Position numbers and translations under genes: made by a program. Below the pieces are notes generated by a model. The model had not been told where the DNA came from. It did not search any database and was given only the letters and a program-made list of their open reading frames with translations. From an uncultured Bacilli bacterium (GTDB taxonomy: Bacteria; Bacillota_I; Bacilli_A; RF39; UBA660), in NCBI GenBank assembly GCA_904374795.1, contig CAJFEV010000008.1, forward strand, positions 1 to 39,436: a stretch of 39,436 bases of DNA, written 5' to 3'. Positions 15,043 to 23,156 of this stretch are shown piece by piece; the stretch's first letter is position 1, and each line of letters starts with the position of its first letter.

Positions 15043-15810
15043 TTAATACTCAAGTTCTAATTCATCATTTTCTTTATACCATCCCGTTTCATCATCCCAT
15101 TCTATTTGCTCCAAACTTTCTAATTTTTCAATATTGCTATACATCGAGGCTTTAAAATAATTATATTTATTTTCAATTAGATTTCCTTCTTCATCTTTAA
15201 ATTTATTCTTAATAACTTTATTTGTAATATAATGACTAATTTTAATGAGTTCTTGATATGAATATTCAGATAATAATTTATTAAACATTTCATCATATTG
15301 AAACAAATCAATATCCATGTCCGAAACATAGTTTTTTTCAATTAAATCTTTTGTTAAAGGATTTAAATTATTTAAATCAAAAAAAGATGACTTTTCTTTA
15401 TCATCTTTATCATTTTGTTCTTTAGTATTTTGTTTATTAGTATTTATTTGCGTTGGGTTATCCATATCTGGATTATCCATATATGGATTTTCCGTATCTG
15501 GATAAACTAATTCTTTTTCTATATGTGGTTCTTCATAAATAATATATGTATATTCAAATAATCCCTTATCATTTTTGCTCTTTTCTATTACCAAATAATT
15601 ATTATCTTTTAATTCCTTAAGAGTAGATCTAATTGCATCCTTACCCTCTTTACAAATAGAACAAAGTCCAGCAAGAGAATAATCCCAGTCATCAGGTAAG
15701 GATAACATGAACGAAAGTAATCCTTTAGCTTTTAATGAAAGTGATTTATCTCTTAAATGATAATTACTCATTACTGTGTAATTCTTATTTTTTTCTACTT
15801 TAAACACCAT
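15043..15810 (-). CDS. Replication-initiator-like protein with N-terminal winged helix
   Basis: 255 aa. The start MVFKVEKNKNYTVMSNYHLRDKSLSLKAKGLLSFMLSLPDDW and following WDYSLAGLCSICKEGKDAIRSTLKEL is the HTH_36-type winged helix common in replication or initiator proteins of Firmicutes ICEs and phages. A short repeat NPYMDNPDMDNP precedes an acidic linker. The C-terminal part (about 165-255) looks like the DnaD-type helical region of helicase loaders. It may open the element's origin, perhaps at the repeats near 14536. A GGGGAGG site precedes the ATG. Confidence 0.7.
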   Translation of the reverse strand: MVFKVEKNKNYTVMSNYHLRDKSLSLKAKGLLSFMLSLPDDWDYSLAGLCSICKEGKDAIRSTLKELKDNNYLVIEKSKNDKGLFEYTYIIYEEPHIEKELVYPDTENPYMDNPDMDNPTQINTNKQNTKEQNDKDDKEKSSFFDLNNLNPLTKDLIEKNYVSDMDIDLFQYDEMFNKLLSEYSYQELIKISHYITNKVIKNKFKDEEGNLIENKYNYFKASMYSNIEKLESLEQIEWDDETGWYKENDELELEY

Positions 15811-15833
15811 ATTCTCCTCCCCTTTCTGACATA

Positions 15834-15856
15834 TAAAAAAGAGCTTAACGCTCTTT
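15834..15856 (-). terminator. Terminator of the element valS
   Basis: AAAGAGC, a 5-nt loop, GCTCTTT and then T6 on the minus strand. The hairpin begins at the stop codon of valS. Confidence 0.85.
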
Positions 15857-18275
15857 AATCATTAGAATCCAAATTCAACTCTACCTTATTTACTTTATAA
15901 TCTTTATCAACTACATTTAATTGTAAATTTTCGATAAATAAAGTGGCTTTAAAATCTTTGATTGAATTTTCTATTGCATCCTTCAAATCTTCGTTAACAT
16001 CTAAATCCAAAGTCTTAATCGGAGTTTTTAAAGAAACATTATTATTTGTTTTTTCTCCTCTTGCAATACTAATAATTTCAATAATTTGATCTCCTAATTT
16101 CATTTCTTTATCAAAACTATTATTTAATTCTTTAATTTCAGTTAAATGAATTGATTTCTTATTATGATATAATTCTTGATAAATTTCTTCAGTAATGAAT
16201 GGGAAATAAATACTAAAATCTTGTAATAATTTATAAAGTAAAGTATAAACTGTTTTTTGTCCAGAATATCTTGCCTCATCACCAAATTCTTCAGGACGAT
16301 ATAATCTATGTTTTACAATTTCAATATAGTTGTCACAGAAGTTCCAGAAAAATTTCTCTAGGTGATTCAATGCAAGTCCTACTTCGTATTCATCAAGATA
16401 TTTTAAAAATCCTTTTTCCATTTCTTGATATTTTCCTAATATCCATTTATCAATATATTCATAATTATTAAATTCTTTATCTTTATAATCTTGAAGGTGC
16501 ATTTCAATGAATTTGGATACATTCCAAATCTTATTTACTAATTTACGTCCTCTCTGTAGTGTTTCTTCACTATAAACAATATCTGTTCCTAGACGTCCTG
16601 AACCAGCCCAATAACGAATGACATCAGCAGAATATTGGTTAATAAGATTCAAAGGTTCTACTTTGCTATTACCCTTACTCTTACTAATTTTTTCACCTTT
16701 ACCAGCCATTACAAATCCAGAAATCATTACATTATCCCATGGTCTTTGTCCAAAGTGATAAAAACTTTTAACGATTGTATAAAAATCCCATGTTCTAATA
16801 ATTTCTGAAGCATTAGTTCTTAAACTCATAGGTTTTAAAATATCTTCATAGTTATCTTTTTCACCATAACGCATATTGATTAATGGTGTTACTGAAGATG
16901 TTGCCCAAGTATCCATTACATCTGTTTCAGGAACAAACTCAGTACATCCACATTTAGGACATTTATCTACCTTTGGTGAATCCACTAATGGATTAACTGG
17001 TAAATCTTCTTTTCTTGCAAATATTGGCTCTCCACACTCTTTACAATACCAAACTGGGAATGGAACTCCAAAGTATCTTTGTCTTGATATACACCAATCC
17101 CACATGATATTCTCAACCCATTCATTATATCTATTTTGCATGTGAGCTGGATGCCATTTAATTTCATTTCCAATTTTCAAAAAGTCTTCTTTATGATCCA
17201 TAGTATCAATAAACCATTGTTTCATAACAGAGTATTCTACTTCTTTACCACATCTTTCATGTGTTTGAACTTCATGCTCTAATTCTTCAATTTTTACTAC
17301 AAATCCACCTGCTTGTAAATCTTCAATAATTTGTTTTCTTGCTTCTTTAATTTTTACTCCTCCATAATTTGGAACACTATCTATAATTCTTCCATCATTT
17401 GTAAAAATATATTTTAATGGTAAATTATATTTCTTCCACCACTCAATATCAGTTTGATCTCCAAAGGTACAACACATTACTACTCCAGTACCTTTATCAA
17501 TAGCAACTTTCTCATCTGCCATAATTGGTACTTCTACATCTATAACAGGAATATGGGCTGTTTTACCAATTAAATGATTATGCTTTTCATCATTAGGATT
17601 TACAAAAACACATACAATAGCAGGTAATAATTCTGGACGAGTTGTTGCAATAGTAAACTCTTCTCCATCTTCTACAGTTTTAAAATTAATATAATTGAAT
17701 GTTGTTTTTATTGTTTTTGTTTCTAGTTCTGCTTGAGCAATAGAAGTTAAACATTCATTACACCATAATGCTGGTGATTCTTTATGATAGCAATGACCTT
17801 TATCAATTAAGTCTAAGAAAGAAGTTTGACTGATTTTAATTGTAGAAGGACTAACTGTCTTATAATGAATATCCCAATCTGTACTTACTCCCATTTTACT
17901 AAATAATTCTTGAAACTCTGCTTCATATTTATCTGTAGTTTGGTAACATAATTTTGAAAATTCTTCTCTACCAATTTCATGAGCTTTTTTTCCTTGCTCT
18001 TTTTCTACAAGACGTTCACTTGGTAATCCATTATCATCAAAACCAAAAGGATAGAAAATGTTAAATCCTCTTAATCTTTTGTATCTTGCAATCATTTCTG
18101 TTTGTGAATAAGAAAAAATATGTCCAATATGAATTTTACCATTAACTGTTGGAGGTGGTGTATCTATAGAAAACACTTTCCTTCCATCTGGAATAAACTT
18201 ATATATTTTATTCTCATTCCAATAGTTCAACCACCTTGCTTCTTTTTCTTGTGCATTATATTTTTTATCTAACAT
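15855..18275 (-). CDS. valS: Alternative (archaeal-type) valyl-tRNA synthetase carried by the element
   Basis: 806 aa, complete. Class I motifs: HIGH at residues 49-52 ([12 protein letters not shown]) and KISKSKGNS. The editing domain holds [17 protein letters not shown] and [15 protein letters not shown], a Rossmann core has [14 protein letters not shown], and Cys pairs (CNEC, CKEC, CPKC) suggest zinc knuckles. The DDNGLP and GTGVVMCC signatures belong to the archaeal-like ValRS group, unlike the host enzyme ([21 protein letters not shown]). The C-terminal coiled-coil arm of bacterial ValRS seems absent. Its ATG overlaps the stop of the interrupted host valS (ATGTTAG), with AAAGGA upstream, so it is translated from the host T-box transcript. 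It probably supplies all Val-tRNA synthesis. Confidence 0.93.
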   Translation of the reverse strand: MLDKKYNAQEKEARWLNYWNENKIYKFIPDGRKVFSIDTPPPTVNGKIHIGHIFSYSQTEMIARYKRLRGFNIFYPFGFDDNGLPSERLVEKEQGKKAHEIGREEFSKLCYQTTDKYEAEFQELFSKMGVSTDWDIHYKTVSPSTIKISQTSFLDLIDKGHCYHKESPALWCNECLTSIAQAELETKTIKTTFNYINFKTVEDGEEFTIATTRPELLPAIVCVFVNPNDEKHNHLIGKTAHIPVIDVEVPIMADEKVAIDKGTGVVMCCTFGDQTDIEWWKKYNLPLKYIFTNDGRIIDSVPNYGGVKIKEARKQIIEDLQAGGFVVKIEELEHEVQTHERCGKEVEYSVMKQWFIDTMDHKEDFLKIGNEIKWHPAHMQNRYNEWVENIMWDWCISRQRYFGVPFPVWYCKECGEPIFARKEDLPVNPLVDSPKVDKCPKCGCTEFVPETDVMDTWATSSVTPLINMRYGEKDNYEDILKPMSLRTNASEIIRTWDFYTIVKSFYHFGQRPWDNVMISGFVMAGKGEKISKSKGNSKVEPLNLINQYSADVIRYWAGSGRLGTDIVYSEETLQRGRKLVNKIWNVSKFIEMHLQDYKDKEFNNYEYIDKWILGKYQEMEKGFLKYLDEYEVGLALNHLEKFFWNFCDNYIEIVKHRLYRPEEFGDEARYSGQKTVYTLLYKLLQDFSIYFPFITEEIYQELYHNKKSIHLTEIKELNNSFDKEMKLGDQIIEIISIARGEKTNNNVSLKTPIKTLDLDVNEDLKDAIENSIKDFKATLFIENLQLNVVDKDYKVNKVELNLDSND

Positions 18276-19186
18276 ACTACATTTTCCTTTCTTTTTATAT
18301 TAAAAATACTATTAACTGCCATAACTATATCCTTGATAACCCTTATAATTACAGGATTTGTACCATCGGGTGTAGTCTTAACAACACCTGTTCCTTTTTC
18401 TGGATCGGCATGCTCATCTCCAATAACAGGAATTTCACGATTTACTATTGGTAAAATAACTTTTTTTCCAATATATTTTTTGTATCTTTCATCATTAGGA
18501 TTTACAGCAACCGCTGTATCTCCAAACATTGTTTCTGGACGAGTAGTCGCGATATCTAAGTATTCATCGCTATCCACAAAAGGATATTTAATATGATAAA
18601 ATGCTCCTTCAACGTCTTTATATATAACTTCTTCATTAGATAAAGCTGTCTTAGCCATTGGATCCCAGTTAATCATTCTCTCGCCACGATAGATTAATCC
18701 TTCTTCATATAGCCTAACAAAAACAGTTCGTACAGCTTTACTTAAGCCCTCATCCAAAGTAAATCGCTCTTTATTGTAATCTAGGCTAAGTCCTAATTTA
18801 GCCCATTGATTATGAATATTTAAAGCATACTCTTCTTTCCATTCCCAAGCAACCTTTAGCCATTCTCCTCGTTTCATACTTCTTGGGTCAATTCCTTCTT
18901 CACGAAGCTTTTTATCAACCTTTGCTTGAGTTGCAATTCCCGCATGATCCATACCAGGAACCCATAAAGCATCAAATCCCTGCATTCTTTTATAACGAAT
19001 CATAATATCTTGAATAGAAGTATCCCAAGCATGTCCTAAATGAAGTTTACCAGTTACATTAGGCGGCGGTATAACGATGCAAAAAGGCTTTCCATTATTT
19101 CTTCCTGATGCAAAATATCCCTTTTCTTTCCATGTTTCATAAGCATTTTCTTCTACTTCTTTTGGATTGTATTTTTTATCTAGCAT
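18269..19186 (-). pseudogene. valS: Host valS, 5' fragment interrupted by the element
   Basis: The first 273 codons encode a normal bacterial ValRS N-terminus: HLGH at 49-52, [14 protein letters not shown], the editing-domain [17 protein letters not shown] and [11 protein letters not shown]. After that come 32 codons of element sequence and a stop. A bacterial ValRS is about 880 aa, so the KMSKS half, anticodon domain and coiled coil are missing and the stub cannot charge tRNA. It is probably still translated, because it has GGAGG 7 nt before its ATG and couples to the element valS. The missing 3' part should lie beyond the far end of the element. Confidence 0.92.
18276..18370. other. Element-chromosome junction within valS
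   Basis: Host valS similarity ends with the codons for VKTTP (Pro273 at 18370-18368). In other bacteria this is followed by AHD. Here the frame continues with 32 unrelated codons to TAG at 18269. The first 70 bp of element DNA carry ATCCT and AGGAT arms facing each other (18331-18335 and 18351-18355), as may occur at a recombinase site. The exact crossover base cannot be fixed without the other end or an empty site. Confidence 0.7.
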
Positions 19187-19200
19187 TTTGTTTCCTCCTC

Positions 19201-19590
19201 TTATAATGTTAAACTATTTAAAATATTATTTAAAAAGTTCTTTACATTTCCTATATCATGATATTTTCCATTTTTGTATTCTATTGCATGAATACGGACA
19301 GGCTCATCAAGAAAATTTTCCAGATAATATTTTGCTTGTTGTTTAGTAGTGCCTTCTGGAAATAAAGCTACTAAATCGGTAACATCTGGCATGATGATTA
19401 AATCTTGAAAATTCTCACAAGCATATTTGGAATTATCCAACATTGAATCTTTTATTTGATAATTTTCATCATAATATTTTTGAATAATTTGACCGACTAA
19501 AATATCGTGTCTTATCGTTCTATCCTCTGTCGCATTTGTTAATACTTCACCACTAGGTTCTACAACTAAAACTTCTTTTAAATAATCCAT
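19201..19590 (-). CDS. Hypothetical 129-aa protein in the T-box valS operon
   Basis: Not recognised. It is acidic with mixed alpha/beta character: [18 protein letters not shown], a central helix [31 protein letters not shown], and [16 protein letters not shown] near the end. It is the first gene after the valine T-box and ends 14 bp before valS. GAGGG is about 7 nt upstream of its ATG. The context suggests a role connected with valine, tRNA or general stress; no function is proposed. Confidence 0.75.
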   Translation of the reverse strand: MDYLKEVLVVEPSGEVLTNATEDRTIRHDILVGQIIQKYYDENYQIKDSMLDNSKYACENFQDLIIMPDVTDLVALFPEGTTKQQAKYYLENFLDEPVRIHAIEYKNGKYHDIGNVKNFLNNILNSLTL

Positions 19591-19606
19591 ATCTAATCCC
19601 TCTTTC

Positions 19607-19798
19607 CAATAAAAAAAGACGATACCAAAGGAGTCTACTTAAATAGACGGTACCATCCTTATTTTTCACTTTTTTTGATAACGCAGTTCCCTGCGAAATA
19701 AACTCCATTGCAACCTTCAAAAGTTTCTTTTGCTTAGTTTCACCAAATCCAAGCTCTCTATAAAAAGAAATCTTTTTACTCCTCAATTTCAACGTTCA
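19607..19798 (-). promoter_or_regulatory. Valine T-box riboswitch (GUU specifier)
   Basis: Minus strand, in order. Stem I has the AGTA motif of the specifier loop. The apical part is AGAGAGC with a hairpin GCTTGG/CTAAGC. On the returning strand GGTTG gives specifier GTT (Val), closed by AUUG/CAAU pairing below it. A CGCAGGGAACTGCG stem follows, then the T-box core AAGGATGGTACCGTC. The terminator pairs GATGGTACC with GGTATCGTC (9 pairs, two G-U) around an inner GTCTA/TAGAC hairpin and ends in T7. Uncharged tRNA-Val would favour the antiterminator. An apparent ORF across this region is a by-product. Confidence 0.9.
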
Positions 19799-19805
19799 TA
19801 AAAAT

Positions 19806-19834
19806 ATGATAAATGATTTTCCAAAAATTTTCAA
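19806..19834 (-). promoter_or_regulatory. Promoter of the T-box valS operon
   Basis: TTGAAA (19834-19829), exactly 17 bp, TATCAT (19811-19806). The implied start lies at about 19799, at the 5' end of the T-box. Confidence 0.75.
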
Positions 19835-19839
19835 CCTTT

Positions 19840-20814
19840 TTAATCACTTTCTATAGTTTCAACCACTTCATTATTAATTGATATGACCACATTATTATTC
19901 GGATCGACAGTTGTTAAAACCTCATCATCTTCTTCAATAGAATATGTTTGACTAACAATTTCTTGATTAGCAATATCATAGACATAAAATTCATTCGTCG
20001 TAGTAAAACAATTTAGATATTTATCAGTAAAGGATAAATAAGAAAAATCCTCTGATAATATAGAATTATTATTATAGTCTAAAAGATGATAGTAGCCTTC
20101 TTCACTTCTTGTAATGAGATAGGTTCCAGTATAATCAACTATAGCTTCAAAAATTTCACTGGTAAGCATAGCGCCATTTTGATCAATTAATCGCCAACTA
20201 TTTTCATTTGCAACAATAAAATAGTCAGCCAATATTTTACCAGTTTCATCTTTTTGATCAGTTAATCCAATAAAAGTATATTGAATAGGAACAACCGGAG
20301 CGATGATATCACTTAGTTGAATCACACCATATTGATGTGATGCATTTTCAACAATCAACAAATTTCCACTAATTCCTACACCGTAATCTTTAGCCGAAAG
20401 ATAAGCCGCTTGCTGATAAGAAACACCATTGACAATATCATAAATAAAAGCTTCTGAAACAGACGTATCTGAAGTATCTGTTAATACTGCAAACCGATTA
20501 TTAATGATTTTAATAGGCTCATCTTCAGCTACAGCAACTGAATTCACACCATACTCTTCATCGTTGATAGTATTGATAGCATAGCCACAACGAGATGTCT
20601 TACATTCATATGTTCCAAGTAAAGTCCCGTCATCTTGATAAAACCATAATTTATTATCAAAATAAAATTCGTGATTTACATTTTCCAAACCAGTAGTTTT
20701 AACAGGCCCAGTTAATTTCAAAAACAAACCGTATCCAGCTAAAGGAACAAATAGAATAAGCAAAAAGATAATGAGAAAAAGTGCTCCTTTTTGAACTTTA
20801 GGATTCATCTCCAT
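19840..20814 (-). CDS. Membrane-anchored WG-repeat-like protein (one module)
   Basis: 324 aa from the ATG at 20814, which best fits AAAGGA spacing; nearby GTG/ATG codons are alternatives. One N-terminal membrane helix (about 10-33) precedes an extracellular beta-rich module of some 280 residues. The module opens with LWFYQDDGTLLGTYECKTSRC and contains YGVIQLSDIIAPVVPIQYTFI and WRLIDQNGAML, resembling WG/KWG repeats. The upstream 751-aa protein carries two copies of the same module. The genes overlap by 17 bp. The function is unknown; a surface-exposed beta-propeller-like binding protein is plausible. Confidence 0.7.
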   Translation of the reverse strand: MEMNPKVQKGALFLIIFLLILFVPLAGYGLFLKLTGPVKTTGLENVNHEFYFDNKLWFYQDDGTLLGTYECKTSRCGYAINTINDEEYGVNSVAVAEDEPIKIINNRFAVLTDTSDTSVSEAFIYDIVNGVSYQQAAYLSAKDYGVGISGNLLIVENASHQYGVIQLSDIIAPVVPIQYTFIGLTDQKDETGKILADYFIVANENSWRLIDQNGAMLTSEIFEAIVDYTGTYLITRSEEGYYHLLDYNNNSILSEDFSYLSFTDKYLNCFTTTNEFYVYDIANQEIVSQTYSIEEDDEVLTTVDPNNNVVISINNEVVETIESD

Positions 20815-23053
20815 CACTATCCTTTTCTTTTAAAAATCCAACTCTTTCCGTATAGGTATTATTTGTATTTCCAATTTCTACATAAACATGAGTATTATCA
20901 AAAGTTACGCGAAAAGCCTTAGCTCCTTCACCATAATAATTATTAATATGAAGTTCTAAACCGCTATCTCCTTCTTCCGTAACAGTAATTTCATTGTTTT
21001 CATAATCGTATACATGAACCCGATTATTTAAAACCGCCGCATAATATTCATTATACAACTCAATATAATTATAAGAATTACTTGAAACCTCATCATCAAA
21101 CGTATGAACAAAATACATGTTATCTTTATAAGTTTTTAAATATTTATGCGTATCATCTACTTCTAAATAATCAACAATTGGACTATTCTTATCTTGAGTA
21201 AGTTTATTGCCTTCAATATCATACAAAGCATAACCAGCATCACTTTGAGCAACATAATATTCCCCTAATTGTTTTATACTTAAATACTCAAATGGAAGAA
21301 CAGGACTTACAGCATCCGAAGTAATTCTTGCAATTCCAAACTTTCCACTAGTCTTAGATTTAGCAATAAAATAAAGCTCATTAATATTTGTAAATGTTAA
21401 GCTATTCATATTTGTATAAGAAGAAGTGTCAACACTTTCATAAGTTGCAAGTTCTTTTTTATTAACTAAATCATATAAATAAATCGTCTCACCATCTTTA
21501 AGAAAAACATATTGTTTATTAATCAAAGGAATTGAACCTACATCCTCACTATGATCAATTTCAAGCGTATTTCCAGTAATTTCGTGATAAAAAGAATCTG
21601 TAGCAAGAGTACAAGAATTCAAAGTAGTAGTATTTTCATCAATAGAATTTCCACTTTTGCAAGAATACGTTCCAAGTAATGACTTCTTGTCTTCATCAGA
21701 ATAAAAATACAAAGTTTTATCAAAATAATTCATAAAAGCAAGTTTACTAGAAAGGATTCCTTCTAATAAATTAAGAGAAAAGTTTTCATAATCATTTTTA
21801 TCATAAATATTAATATTTAATCGATTATTTTCAAGAGTAAAGTCAAAAGCTTTCTCAGTTTGAACAAGCTGATAATCCTTATAAGTCTCAACTGGATTAT
21901 ATGCGGTATTTTTCAAGTCATAAGGGGCAGGTATCATGCTATTTCCTACATAATCACTTACGTATAACTGATTATTCAAAACATATAAATATATATCATC
22001 TAATGGAACAATATAATCATACCCATCTTCATTTAATAAAGTTGAATTATAATCATAAACATAATACTTATCATCCTCATCTTTAGTAACGATATGAGAC
22101 GTTGTTGCATAAACAATTGATGTATTAAAAGCTTTTGTCAAAATTTTATTTCCCATATCCGCTAAATAAGAGTTATTGTCTTTTCGAACTGCTAATAAAT
22201 TTGCTTCTTCCTGATCAGGCAAAATGCCTAAAGCATCATAACTATAAGGAATTACCGTTTCTAAACCTGTTTCAGTAATATGTTCTAGCCCATATAAACT
22301 TTCATCATTTTTTAAAACCACAAGATTTTCATAATCTTCATAGGCTTTAACTGAAAAAACCGTTTTTAAAACCTTTTCATCTTGTAAATCATATACTTTA
22401 ATACTTTTATCATTTTCATCTTTATGATCAACGATAAAAACAAAGCGATGAAAATAAATGTTGCTAACAAGAGAAAGAGGATTTCCATCAGGATCAACCT
22501 GTTTAGGTTCCGAAAAATCATCATCTTGCGTTAAATTTGCCATCATGCATAAATTTTCATCTTTATTTTCACACTCATAACGACCAATCTCTTCATCATC
22601 TTCTATAAAAATCAAATTACCATTTTCATAACGATAATTACCCATTTCTAAAACAATATTAGGCTGTTCTTCTAAAGGATTCTCATCTTTACGCAAAAGA
22701 AAAAATAACCCAACTCCAATTAAGAGTAATATAACAACAATTAACACAATAAAAAGAATTTTTTTCTTTTTATCTAAATCATGCCATTTTTTTTGAAGCT
22801 TCTTTATCCAACTTTCTTTTGGAGTTTTCTCCAAAGAATCATTTTCATTTTTCACTTGTTCTTTTGTATCAACAACCGTTTTAAAAATTAAATCAGCATC
22901 ATCCATTTCTTCATCATAATCTGTTTGATACTCACTTTCAATATTATTAATAGCCGTCATGGATAAATTTTTTAAAGTCTGTACTTCTTTTGTAGTTTCA
23001 AGCGTTTCAACATCCTGATCATTTATTGTATCGGTAAATTCTTTTTCATCCAT
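20798..23053 (-). CDS. Membrane-anchored WG-repeat-like protein (two modules)
   Basis: 751 aa. An acidic cytoplasmic N-terminus of about 90 residues and a KK-rich patch precede one membrane helix (about 98-120). The outside part holds two modules of about 300 residues. Each starts with L.F...DD...G.Y.C and a second Cys, and contains IxNxYVFLxD-like strands and YGL/FGIARI...SPVLPFEYLSI type WG motifs. The repeated Cys pair suggests a disulphide or metal site. Its promoter is excellent and it is coupled to its single-module paralogue. No role is known to me. Confidence 0.72.
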   Translation of the reverse strand: MDEKEFTDTINDQDVETLETTKEVQTLKNLSMTAINNIESEYQTDYDEEMDDADLIFKTVVDTKEQVKNENDSLEKTPKESWIKKLQKKWHDLDKKKKILFIVLIVVILLLIGVGLFFLLRKDENPLEEQPNIVLEMGNYRYENGNLIFIEDDEEIGRYECENKDENLCMMANLTQDDDFSEPKQVDPDGNPLSLVSNIYFHRFVFIVDHKDENDKSIKVYDLQDEKVLKTVFSVKAYEDYENLVVLKNDESLYGLEHITETGLETVIPYSYDALGILPDQEEANLLAVRKDNNSYLADMGNKILTKAFNTSIVYATTSHIVTKDEDDKYYVYDYNSTLLNEDGYDYIVPLDDIYLYVLNNQLYVSDYVGNSMIPAPYDLKNTAYNPVETYKDYQLVQTEKAFDFTLENNRLNINIYDKNDYENFSLNLLEGILSSKLAFMNYFDKTLYFYSDEDKKSLLGTYSCKSGNSIDENTTTLNSCTLATDSFYHEITGNTLEIDHSEDVGSIPLINKQYVFLKDGETIYLYDLVNKKELATYESVDTSSYTNMNSLTFTNINELYFIAKSKTSGKFGIARITSDAVSPVLPFEYLSIKQLGEYYVAQSDAGYALYDIEGNKLTQDKNSPIVDYLEVDDTHKYLKTYKDNMYFVHTFDDEVSSNSYNYIELYNEYYAAVLNNRVHVYDYENNEITVTEEGDSGLELHINNYYGEGAKAFRVTFDNTHVYVEIGNTNNTYTERVGFLKEKDSDGDES

Positions 23054-23079
23054 CTTTAGTCACTCTCCTACTCTAAAAC

Positions 23080-23108
23080 ATTATATCAATAACTAAGTGA
23101 ATTGACAA
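23080..23108 (-). promoter_or_regulatory. Promoter of the WG-like gene pair
   Basis: TTGTCA (23108-23103), 17-bp spacer, TATAAT (23085-23080), about 27 bp before the 751-aa gene. Confidence 0.75.
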
Positions 23109-23126
23109 GGAAAAAAATGAAAGAAA

Positions 23127-23156
23127 AAAAGTGAAAAAACATTGGTTTTTCACTAA
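23127..23156 (-). terminator. Terminator of the DUF285 surface-protein gene
   Basis: AGTGAAAAA paired with TTTTTTCACT and followed by T7 on the minus strand. The stem begins at the stop codon. Confidence 0.75.

Larger units (their letters stand above)
1..18368. mobile_element. Integrated mobile element inserted in valS (one end only)
   Basis: The right boundary is visible because the host valS reading frame loses similarity to bacterial ValRS after residue 273 (about 18368) and a foreign full-length valS begins 93 bp further in. The content is typical accessory DNA: replication-initiator-like protein, many small HTH regulators, MazF toxin, cold-shock protein, ArpU-like regulator, ABC transporters with dedicated regulators. 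No integrase, relaxase, coupling protein or conjugation ATPase lies in the window, so those genes, the other attachment site and the 3' part of host valS should lie to the left of position 1. Whether it is an ICE, an integrated plasmid or a prophage remnant cannot be decided from this part. Confidence 0.75.

Noticed and set aside
16271-16471. Plus-strand open frames within the element valS and other long genes
   Set aside because: They lie opposite well-supported coding sequences, have no ribosome sites and no recognisable domains.
15855-19186. Explanation as two paralogous valS genes side by side
   Set aside because: The upstream copy lacks two thirds of the enzyme and the downstream one is from a different ValRS group, so simple duplication does not fit.
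19553-19792. Open frame of 79 codons on the minus strand before the 129-aa gene
   Set aside because: It lies over the T-box leader and terminator, starts with TTG without a ribosome site, and its residues are just translated RNA structure.
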